A stretch of 15,113 nt of DNA. Origin: Bacilli bacterium. Its GTDB lineage: Bacteria > Bacillota_I > Bacilli_A > RFN20 > CAG-288. Each line of letters begins with the position of its first letter. Position 1 is the first letter of the stretch. Both the position numbers and the translations under genes were made by a program. Positions 1 through 5,831 of this stretch are shown one piece after another. Location of the stretch: positions 1-15,113 of the forward strand of contig CAAGIQ010000232.1 in assembly GCA_900769965.1 (NCBI GenBank), given 5' to 3'. The notes under the pieces are model-generated. The model saw only the letters and a program-made list of their open reading frames with translations, was not told the origin of the DNA and did not search any database.

Positions 1-84
1 GATTTCTATCTTATCGAAGAGAAAAATCCAAGTCTATTTACAGAAATAGGTGAAATAGTTAGATACGGTGGGATTGCAAAATAG
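1..84 (+). CDS. C-terminal end of an unidentified protein (cut by window edge)
   Basis: The frame is open from base 1 and gives 27 residues ending in ...EIVRYGGIAK before a TAG stop at 82-84. A strong intrinsic terminator begins 17 bases after the stop, which supports this as the real end of a gene. I do not recognise the family from this short tail. It is charged and shows no membrane segment. Because the gene ends cleanly with its own terminator, the insertion sequence to the right did not interrupt it. Confidence 0.6.
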   Translation, partial: DFYLIEEKNPSLFTEIGEIVRYGGIAK

Positions 85-101
85 ATGATTCTTTGAATTA
101 T

Positions 102-138
102 AAGCGAAGCGATAGAGCCCTATCTATTCGCTTTTTTT
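102..138 (+). terminator. Rho-independent terminator after the leftmost gene
   Basis: AAGCGAA (102-108) pairs with TTCGCTT (127-133). Across a small GC/TA internal loop, GATAG (111-115) pairs with CTATC (120-124) around an AGCC loop. The stem is followed by a T run to 138. Position and structure fit termination of the gene ending at 84. Confidence 0.85.
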
Positions 139-217
139 GATTTTTCTAATCAATATAAAATTTTATATACCATTCACGTAAGATTTCTTATATACTACAT
201 GACTTCCGCAGAATCAC

Positions 218-1444
218 TCAAAATCTAGTGTAATAAAACTCATAATCAAGCATTTTTTGTAACTGCTTTTTATCTAAATAGTAGTTATCTATACAACTTA
301 TTTGAGTTACTTCTTTTACTGTTTTTAAAGTGTTTGTCATAAGTATATTTGATACAAATCTTTCATCTACTTCTGTTATGTTAAAGCTTCTTATGTAATT
401 AACTATTTCACTACTATTTAGTTTGTTTTCAAATACTTTAAACTCTAATAGTCTTAATAAAAGTAACGACAGATAACATATCAAGAAGTGTCCATATATC
501 GACTCTTTTGTTTGAAGGTATACTGGTCTTGCTTCTAGATACGATTTTGTGATTCTAAAAGACTCTTCAATTCTCCATAAACCATGGTATATGTTATAGA
601 TTTCCAAAGCTGAAAGATTAGTTTCAGATGTAACGATTAAGTTATATCCAGCATATCTTTTATCTTCTTCTATTTTGTCATAATTTAAACTAACATCTAC
701 TTCGTTATTGAAAGAAGCGTATTTAATAGAATCACCATATTCTGTTCTTTTTAGTCCTCTAAGAGTGTTAAGTTTTAAAACTTTATCTACTTGTTTATCT
801 ATCTCTGCTTTTTGTTTTCTAGCTAAGCAAGGATTATAGGTAACAACCCTTTTCTCTTTTTGTTTGAATTTAACCTTGTTACCAAAATCATCTATAAACT
901 CATAATCGAAAACATCTATAGTTTCTTTTACTTTATAGATAAGCTTGTTGTTACTGTCAAATACACATGTCCATTTATTGTATGAATCATCTTCTAAAAG
1001 GACCCATTCTTTCTCTATAGCTGATAAGTTATTACCATGAACAGATTTTGAAAAAACATAACCATCATTAGCTTCTTTTGTAGCAGAATAGATGTTTTTA
1101 GCACAATTTAGCCCTTTATCTGCTACCTGAATGGTTCTACCTTTAACGTTATATTTAGTCTTCATCTCTTCAATCATTTTTCTTATATATGGCTTTTCAG
1201 ATTGATTTCCAGGATACATCTCCATACTTAAAGGGATTTGATTAGCATCTAATAATAAAGCTTGACCGATTATAGGTTCTTTTCTGTTCTCTTTAGAAGG
1301 ACCTTTTTGCTTGTCTTCTTTAGGTAGATCTATTTCAAAATAATAGTTAGTGCAGTCAAAGAAAACATGTTTATAGTTTCTTCCAAAGAGCTTTTTTACA
1401 TGCTCATTAAATATCTCGATATATTTCTTATAGTTAGTTCCAAC
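218..1444 (-). pseudogene. IS1634/IS4-type transposase, 3' part (disrupted)
   Basis: This is the C-terminal two-thirds of a DDE transposase, read on the minus strand to a TGA at 218-220. From base 1444 it gives about 408 residues. In the rebuilt protein the first catalytic Asp is about D191 (VFFDCTNYYFE), the second about D270 (QVADKGLN), and the Glu about E454 in LWRIEESFRITK, the typical end of the IS4/IS1634 catalytic core. The longest ATG-started piece begins at 1225, but homologous sequence continues upstream in frame to the 8-bp duplication, so that ATG is not the native start. The frame contains no other stop; only the IS66 insertion breaks it. Without the N-terminal part it is unlikely to be active. 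Confidence 0.85.
223..235. repeat. 13-bp inverted repeat, left copy (IS1634-like element)
   Basis: ATCTAGTGTAATA here is the exact reverse complement of 4455-4467. It overlaps the last codons of the transposase (YYTR). It may be part of the terminal inverted repeat or an internal transposase-binding site. Confidence 0.5.
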
Positions 1445-1452
1445 GAAGTTTA
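1445..1452. repeat. 8-bp target site duplication, left copy
   Basis: GAAGTTTA abuts the left end of the IS66 element and is identical to 3944-3951. Eight base pairs is the duplication length known for the IS66 family. Confidence 0.93.
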
Positions 1453-1469
1453 GTAAGCGTAAATTCGCT
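1453..1469. repeat. IS66 left terminal inverted repeat (17 bp)
   Basis: GTAAGCGTAAATTCGCT is the exact reverse complement of 3927-3943. It marks the left end of the IS66 element. Confidence 0.95.
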
Positions 1470-1524
1470 ATTCTTTATTTATCTAGAGTCAGTTTCTTAA
1501 ACTGAATACAAAGGAGGATCTCTT

Positions 1525-1842
1525 ATGTATTCAGAAGAGTTTAGAAATAAAGTTATGGAGTATTACTATTCAACTAAAAGCATCAAACTAACCAGTAAAA
1601 GATTTAATGTGTGTGATAATACAATCTATACGTGGAAAAAAGAAGACAAAGGGTTAATTACTAAGTCAAACAAACGACGAAAAGTTAATCTTGTAAATTT
1701 GAACGATTTCAAGGAGATAAATGTTTCTGATAGCCTAAATAAAGTTGTAGAACCGTCTTTAATCGAGTTCTCACTTAATGGATATATGATTAAGATTTCT
1801 ATTAACAATCTCCGCTCATTTATAAAGGAACTAATTAAATGA
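1525..1842 (+). CDS. tnpA: IS66 family accessory protein TnpA (OrfA, HTH protein)
   Basis: This 105-residue protein has an N-terminal helix-turn-helix of the IS66 OrfA/IS3 OrfA kind at about residues 4-40 (YSEEFRNKVMEYY ... NVCDNTIYTWKKE). A basic stretch (NKRRKV) and a short C-terminal region follow. TnpA is one of three proteins needed for IS66 transposition and probably binds the element's DNA. The start is set by AAGGAGGA at 1511-1518, six bases before the ATG. A small inverted repeat, TCAGTTT/AAACTGA (1489-1505), lies just upstream. Its stop overlaps the tnpB start by four bases (ATGA), a sign of translational coupling. Confidence 0.88.
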   Translation: MYSEEFRNKVMEYYYSTKSIKLTSKRFNVCDNTIYTWKKEDKGLITKSNKRRKVNLVNLNDFKEINVSDSLNKVVEPSLIEFSLNGYMIKISINNLRSFIKELIK

Positions 1843-2186
1843 TCGATTTATCTAACATAAAGAAGATCTATGTCTATCAAAAGAAAGTAGATTTAAGATA
1901 TGGAATCAATAAGCTTTCCATACTAGCTCAAGAACTTGTTGCTCTTAGCAACATGAAGCACACTTTATTTATATTTTATGGAACTACTAACAAGAACATT
2001 AAGATAATAGAGTTAGATAATGATGGGTGGTGGCTATATCAAAAGAAACTTCATACAGGAAAGTATCTACTAGACTTTGAGAATATAGAGTCAATAGAAA
2101 AATACGAATTAGAACTGCTTCTAAATGGGTTATCTGTAAAGACTTTTAGAAAGCATAAAGAAGCTAAAATAAGTGTTAATTATTAG
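1839..2186 (+). CDS. tnpB: IS66 family accessory protein TnpB (Orf2)
   Basis: The protein is 115 residues, the usual length for IS66 Orf2. It has the family hallmarks: an N-terminal IYVYQKKVDLRYGI stretch (the IS66 'VDMRKSIDGL' motif) and a central LFIFYGTTNKNIKIIELDND followed by WWLYQKK (the 'F.N...D.IK.L.WD..G.WL..KRL' motif). Its biochemical role is not settled, but it is required for transposition in studied IS66 elements. It starts inside the tnpA stop codon and probably depends on coupling. Confidence 0.9.
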   Translation: MIDLSNIKKIYVYQKKVDLRYGINKLSILAQELVALSNMKHTLFIFYGTTNKNIKIIELDNDGWWLYQKKLHTGKYLLDFENIESIEKYELELLLNGLSVKTFRKHKEAKISVNY

Positions 2187-2271
2187 GTAAGAATGTGGTG
2201 TTCTTATCTATTTTTTATGGTATAATTTTTGTAGGTAAAATTTTTTATTATACTTTGTATAATAAAAAATT
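2187..2271 (+). promoter_or_regulatory. tnpB-tnpC intergenic control region: hairpin, extended -10, second hairpin
   Basis: Three elements follow the tnpB stop. First is an 8-bp hairpin (2187-2194 with 2200-2207, two G-U pairs) followed by CTATTTTTT, which could act as a weak terminator. Second is an extended -10 sequence TGGTATAAT, with hexamer TATAAT at 2221-2226 and no good -35. Third is a perfect 14-bp AT hairpin (2239-2252 with 2258-2271) that would lie in the tnpC leader. A separate promoter for tnpC with a structured leader is inferred, not shown. Confidence 0.4.
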
Positions 2272-2298
2272 CAAAACTGCTTGAAAGGAGTGAGAATA

Positions 2299-3903
2299 AT
2301 GGAAAATAAACCATCATATGAAGAATTGTTACGCCTTTATAAAGCAGAGCAAGATAAAAACACCAAACTAGAAAAAGCTTTATCTAAGAAAGATAAGAAG
2401 ATATTAAAGTTAGAAGCTAAGATGTTTGAACAGAACATCTTAATAAACAAGTTATTAAAGAAAATTGAAGATAAAGATATTAAACTTAAGAAACAATTAT
2501 GCGATCGTTTTGGAATCAAATCTGACAAGAAAGAAAAAGTAGTTATAAACGAAGCCGAAGAACTTTCTACTCGCAAATTCAAAGCAAAGAAAAAACGTGG
2601 TAGAAAAGAAGGAATCCAAGATGCTTCATGTTTTGATGTTTCAAAAGTAGAATACAAAGAAGAAGTAATCGATATAGAAGATAAGAAATGTTTAGCGTGT
2701 AATAGTGATTTAGTATATGTTAACGACAATATTTTTTATAAAGTAGGAATTGTTCCTGCCAAAGTTCAATTAACAAAATATATCGTTAAGCAATATAAAT
2801 GCTCTTATTGTTCTGAAGAAGTTGAACAACCTTCTATTAACTGCTTCTCTAATGAATCTTTTTTAACTCCTTCTTTAGGGGCTTATATAGTTAACAATAA
2901 ATATAATTATGCATTGCCTTTATACCGTCAAGAATCGATTTTAAGCCATTTAGGAGCTCCAATATCTCGAACACAGTTATCTAACTATGCTATAGCTGTA
3001 GCTGAGAAATTAGAACCTATTTATAACTTGTTGAAGAAGGAACTATTATCTACTTCTGTTAAAGTATTACATGCTGATGAAACCACACTAAAAGTTATTC
3101 ATAAAACAGATAACAAAAGAGATAAGAGCTATGTATGGTTATATGCTTCTAGCTTATATGAAACTCCTATATATGTTTACGAATATAAGTCATCAAGGGA
3201 AGGAAAGAATCCTCAAGAGTTTTTAAAGAACTATAGTGGATATCTTGTTTGTGATGATTATAAAGGCTATAACAGCGTTGAGAACGTAACCTTATCAAAA
3301 TGTTGGTTCCATGCTAAAAAGAAGTATGCTGATCTTATTAAGACTATTCCATTAAAACAAAGGAATAAATCTAAAGCGGTAGAACTACATAATATGATTA
3401 GCGATATAATCTATCAAAACAATCTAATAGAAGAAAAAACTAAGAATCCTCAAAAGATTAAAGAAGAAAGAAATAAGATTGTAGCTCCGTTAGTTAATGA
3501 ATATTTTTCAAAGATAAAAGACTTATACAATAATGGGGTTGATAAATCATCAGAATTAGGAAGAGCAATTAATTACTCTATAAAAATAGAAGAAGGCTTA
3601 AGGACATTCTTGGAAGATGGTCATATACCTATGACAAATAACTTGGCTGAAAGAGGAATAAAGCCTTTTGTTATTTTAAGAAAGAACTCTTTATTCTCTA
3701 ATACAGAAAACGGAGCAGAAGCTTCTTGTATTTTAATGTCAATAGTTCAAACCGCAAAGATGAATCTATTAAAACCAGATAAATATATAGAGTATGTATT
3801 AGAAAGAATAGATGATACATCTACATCTTTATTAAATACATTGTTGCCTACAAATAAAGACTTACCTCAAGAATTAAAATATAAGAAAGAAGATGCTGAG
3901 TAA
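2299..3903 (+). CDS. tnpC: IS66 family DDE transposase TnpC
   Basis: This is the catalytic transposase of the IS66 element, 534 residues from the chosen ATG. A TTG eighteen bases upstream is in frame, but AAGGAG at 2285-2290 is spaced correctly for the ATG at 2299. The N-terminus is a charged coiled coil (about residues 8-70) followed by a basic RGRK segment. A zinc-finger-like region follows with CLAC (131-134) and CSYC (168-171). The DDE core is visible as D260 (VLHADETT), D319/D320 (LVCDDYKGY) and E451 (NNLAERGIKPF). The length and motif set are those of an intact IS66 transposase (DDE_Tnp_IS66). Nothing suggests inactivation. Confidence 0.95.
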   Translation: MENKPSYEELLRLYKAEQDKNTKLEKALSKKDKKILKLEAKMFEQNILINKLLKKIEDKDIKLKKQLCDRFGIKSDKKEKVVINEAEELSTRKFKAKKKRGRKEGIQDASCFDVSKVEYKEEVIDIEDKKCLACNSDLVYVNDNIFYKVGIVPAKVQLTKYIVKQYKCSYCSEEVEQPSINCFSNESFLTPSLGAYIVNNKYNYALPLYRQESILSHLGAPISRTQLSNYAIAVAEKLEPIYNLLKKELLSTSVKVLHADETTLKVIHKTDNKRDKSYVWLYASSLYETPIYVYEYKSSREGKNPQEFLKNYSGYLVCDDYKGYNSVENVTLSKCWFHAKKKYADLIKTIPLKQRNKSKAVELHNMISDIIYQNNLIEEKTKNPQKIKEERNKIVAPLVNEYFSKIKDLYNNGVDKSSELGRAINYSIKIEEGLRTFLEDGHIPMTNNLAERGIKPFVILRKNSLFSNTENGAEASCILMSIVQTAKMNLLKPDKYIEYVLERIDDTSTSLLNTLLPTNKDLPQELKYKKEDAE

Positions 3904-3926
3904 TCTTCATTCATTCTTTTTGAGTA

Positions 3927-3943
3927 AGCGAATTTACGCTTAC
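3927..3943. repeat. IS66 right terminal inverted repeat (17 bp)
   Basis: AGCGAATTTACGCTTAC is the exact reverse complement of 1453-1469. It ends directly at the second copy of the target duplication. Confidence 0.95.
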
Positions 3944-3951
3944 GAAGTTTA
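3944..3951. repeat. 8-bp target site duplication, right copy
   Basis: GAAGTTTA is identical to 1445-1452 and directly follows the right IS66 end. Confidence 0.93.
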
Positions 3952-4426
3952 TCATTCTATATATTTGATCTTCGCTAAAAGAGTTTACACCATATAAAGA
4001 AGGGATTATTTCCTGAGCGTTTTTAAGTTTAGAAGAAGGTTTAACAATCTGACAAAAGACCATAGTTTCAATAAAATCAGATATGCTTTTCTCAAATTTA
4101 AAACCAGATCCCATAAGATCTAAATCCTTCTTAACATTCAAAGTATTAAATAAAGCTTTAACAAGGAAGTAACCGATGTTCTTTGTAACAGGATTAGATG
4201 AAGAGACTTTAAGGTTCTTATCTTCTTTAGCTTTAAGATTCATTTCTTTAACGACATCTTCAAAGTGTTTAATTGGATCATCGTAAAGATGTTTATAAGA
4301 ATCAGCATAGCCGATAATCTTAAAATTCTTGTTAGAAGAAGACTTAGTTTCCTTGTTGTAAACAGTCTCACAAATTTGAAGATAAACGCCATTAGATTTA
4401 ATAGACTTTCTTAAGAAAAAAGACAT
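3944..4426 (-). pseudogene. IS1634/IS4-type transposase, 5' part (disrupted)
   Basis: This is the native N-terminus of the split transposase, read on the minus strand from an ATG at 4426-4424. A strong ribosome binding site (GGAGG, five bases before the ATG) precedes it. The 161 codons up to the IS66 junction include the RKSIKSNGVYLQI...ESY/DS-type N-terminus common in IS1634-like transposases. The frame runs ten codons into the IS66 end before a stop at 3911. Its last native residues RMINF join in frame with VGTNYKKY... encoded from 1444 downward, so one copy of the duplication plus the IS66 accounts for the whole break. The fragment alone lacks all three catalytic residues. Confidence 0.85.
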
Positions 4427-4454
4427 AGAAACCTCCCGAGGAATTAATACACTA

Positions 4455-4467
4455 TATTACACTAGAT
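4455..4467. repeat. 13-bp inverted repeat, right copy (IS1634-like element)
   Basis: TATTACACTAGAT is the exact reverse complement of 223-235. It lies between the transposase start codon and its -10 box. A related sequence, TCTAGTGTA, recurs at 4581-4589 in the orientation of the left copy. Confidence 0.5.
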
Positions 4468-4496
4468 ATTATAAACTATAAAAAATATTTTTGCAA
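4468..4496 (-). promoter_or_regulatory. Promoter of the IS1634-type transposase
   Basis: On the minus strand TTGCAA (4496-4491) is followed after 17 bases by a perfect TATAAT (4473-4468). The -10 box lies about 40 bases upstream of the transposase ATG at 4426. The match to a housekeeping sigma promoter is strong. It sits immediately outside the 13-bp repeat, which matters for placing the end of the element. Confidence 0.65.
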
Positions 4497-4510
4497 CAAT
4501 TAAAAAGAGT

Positions 4511-4538
4511 TTTACTTATATATTTATATATAAGTAAA
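4511..4538. repeat. AT-rich perfect inverted repeat (13-bp arms)
   Basis: TTTACTTATATAT (4511-4523) is followed after two T by its exact complement ATATATAAGTAAA (4526-4538). With a one-base bulge the pairing extends outward to AGT/ACT. There is no T run placed for termination. It lies between the transposase promoter and the ATPase remnant. Its function is unknown; it could be a binding site or part of an element end. Confidence 0.5.
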
Positions 4539-4593
4539 CTCACATGATAAGCGATCAAAAACAAGAATACGCGGAATTATTCTAGTGTACTAG

Positions 4594-5025
4594 CGCAAAA
4601 AACGGGATTTTTGGCTATCTAACATCAATTCACAAAAGATATCAACATGGAGAGGAATAGCTTTTGAAAACGTTTGTTTCAATCATATTTCTAAGATAAA
4701 AAAATCTCTTGGAATTAGTGGAGTGCACACGAAAGAATCCTCGTGGAATAAGAGCAATGATGAAGGAATAGGTACTCAAATAGACATGATTATTGAAAGA
4801 GCAGATAACATAGTTAATATGTGTGAAATGAAATTCTATAACACAGATTTTGTAGTTGATAAAAACTATGACAGAGTAATTCGAAATAGAATTGAACTTC
4901 TTTCTAAAGAATTATCAAATGAATATGCTATTCATCCAACGCTTATTACTACTTTTGGATTAAAGTATAACGAATACAGCAATGACTTTATTAAAGTAAT
5001 TACTATCGACGACCTTTTTTGCTAG
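4594..5025 (+). pseudogene. C-terminal remnant of an AAA+ ATPase with DUF234/PD-(D/E)XK-like tail
   Basis: The frame is open from 4594 (after a TAG at 4591) to a TAG at 5023-5025. Family-like sequence starts at FWLSNINSQ (about 4609), well before the only apparent start codon, a GTG at 4723. The residues match the C-terminal part of COG1672-type ATP-binding proteins: WRGIAFENVCF, IKKSLGISGV, GTQIDMII, VNMCEMKFY, and a typical end LITTFGLKYNEYS...VITIDDLF. The D (GTQID) and E-x-K (CEMKF) are the nuclease-like signature of this tail. The N-terminal ATPase domain is absent from this window, including left of the insertion sequence, so the gene is a relic. Its loss may be linked to insertion or deletion at the mobile element. 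Confidence 0.75.
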
Positions 5026-5147
5026 ATAATCCGCCAAAAGTCACACATTTATATATAAAATGGCGTAATATCGGCTACTAATAGATTCTATCTATAACTT
5101 ACAAATGCTATAAAAAACTTGATTATTTTAAGAAAACAAAGAAATTT

Positions 5148-5174
5148 TTGACAAAAAAGCTTCTTTTATATAAA
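5148..5174 (+). promoter_or_regulatory. Possible promoter of the gmk-priA unit
   Basis: A perfect -35 TTGACA is at 5148-5153. The best -10 is TATAAA at 5169-5174, but the spacer is only 15 bases. TAAATA at 5171-5176 has a 17-base spacer but a poorer match. A second TATATT lies at 5203-5208 without a -35. The remainder of 5026-5147 shows no gene. Confidence 0.4.
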
Positions 5175-5242
5175 TAAATAACAATATCGATTCTAATTGT
5201 GTTATATTACTTAGGAGAAAAGGAAAAATTAAGGTATATTAT

Positions 5243-5830
5243 ATGAAAAAAGGGCTTTTAATTATTCTAAGCGGACCTTCAGGTGTTGGTAAAGGTGCTG
5301 TTAGAAGAGTGTTGATGGAAAATAACGATATGGATTTAGCTTACTCCATTTCCATGACAACTAGAGCTCCTCGACCATTAGAAACTGACGGAGTAGATTA
5401 CTTCTTCGTCGACGATGAAACTTTTGAAAGAAATATCGCTGAAGGCAATTTATTAGAACATGCCTCTTTCGTTGGAAATAAATATGGAACTCCAAAAGAC
5501 TACGTTGAAAAACTAAGAAACGAAGGAAAGAACGTTCTTTTGGAAATCGAAGTTCAGGGTGCTATGCAGGTATTAGATAAGATGAAAGGTGATGATATCA
5601 TCTCCATATTCTTAATTCCACCTTCAATGGCAGATCTTGAAAAGAGAATTAGAAAGAGAAGAACAGAGCCAGAAGAAATCATTCAAGCTCGTTTGAAGAA
5701 GGCTAGAAGTGAACTTAGATATAAATACGATTATAAATACATAGTCTTAAATGAAATAGTTCAAAACGCCGCTTTAGAAATTAGAGAAATAATTAAGAAG
5801 AATATCGAATTACAAAAACAAAAGGACTAA
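5243..5830 (+). CDS. gmk: Guanylate kinase
   Basis: The enzyme phosphorylates GMP (and dGMP) to GDP with ATP, an essential cytosolic step in guanine nucleotide supply. At 195 residues it has normal family length. The P-loop GPSGVGKG is at 11-18. The GMP-binding segment TTRAPRPLETDGVDYFFV and the basic lid region KRIRKRRTEPEE are clear. The ATG is preceded by AAGG at 5231-5234, with a further purine-rich stretch upstream. It begins the housekeeping block, with priA starting one base after its stop. The rpoZ and coaBC genes that separate gmk from priA in B. subtilis are absent here. Confidence 0.97.
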   Translation: MKKGLLIILSGPSGVGKGAVRRVLMENNDMDLAYSISMTTRAPRPLETDGVDYFFVDDETFERNIAEGNLLEHASFVGNKYGTPKDYVEKLRNEGKNVLLEIEVQGAMQVLDKMKGDDIISIFLIPPSMADLEKRIRKRRTEPEEIIQARLKKARSELRYKYDYKYIVLNEIVQNAALEIREIIKKNIELQKQKD

Positions 5831-5831
5831 G

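Larger units (their letters stand above)
1453..3943 (+). mobile_element. Complete IS66-family insertion sequence (2491 bp)
   Basis: The element is bounded by perfect 17-bp inverted repeats starting GTAAGCG and by an exact 8-bp target duplication. It carries the canonical IS66 set tnpA, tnpB and tnpC on the plus strand, all with full-length frames and good ribosome binding sites. It lies in the opposite orientation inside the IS1634-type transposase gene. The perfect duplication and intact genes point to a fairly recent insertion of an element that may still be active. Both the boundaries and the family assignment follow directly from the sequence and the known family layout. Confidence 0.95.
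218..4467 (-). mobile_element. IS1634/IS4-type insertion sequence, interrupted by an IS66 element
   Basis: A single DDE transposase gene on the minus strand is split into a 5' part (3944-4426) and a 3' part (218-1444) by the IS66 element at 1453-3943. The outer limits are uncertain. A 13-bp perfect inverted repeat, ATCTAGTGTAATA at 223-235 and its complement at 4455-4467, lies near the ends. However, the left copy sits inside the last codons of the transposase, and the transposase promoter lies just outside the right copy. The true ends may therefore be further out, around 200 and between 4500 and 4590. I found no convincing target duplication. IS1634 itself is known for long, variable-length duplications, so a short one need not be present. 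Confidence 0.6.

Noticed and set aside
153..168. Perfect palindrome ATATAAAATTTTATAT left of the insertion sequence
   Set aside because: It is short and made only of A and T, easily expected by chance in this AT-rich DNA.
1626..1808. Minus-strand frame opposite tnpA
   Set aside because: It lies wholly opposite a well-supported IS66 gene, has no ribosome site and resembles no family.
2337..2729. Minus-strand frame opposite the start of tnpC
   Set aside because: Its Ser/Phe-rich composition is that expected from reading the complement of a lysine/glutamate-rich coiled coil.
206..4576. TTCCGC/GCGGAA inverted match as the definite outer ends of the IS1634-type element
   Set aside because: Only about half of the surrounding 22 bases agree, too weak to call; mentioned only as a possibility.
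5036..5084. CGCCA...TGGCG pairing downstream of the ATPase relic as a terminator
   Set aside because: The stem is only five pairs with a long loop and no T run follows.
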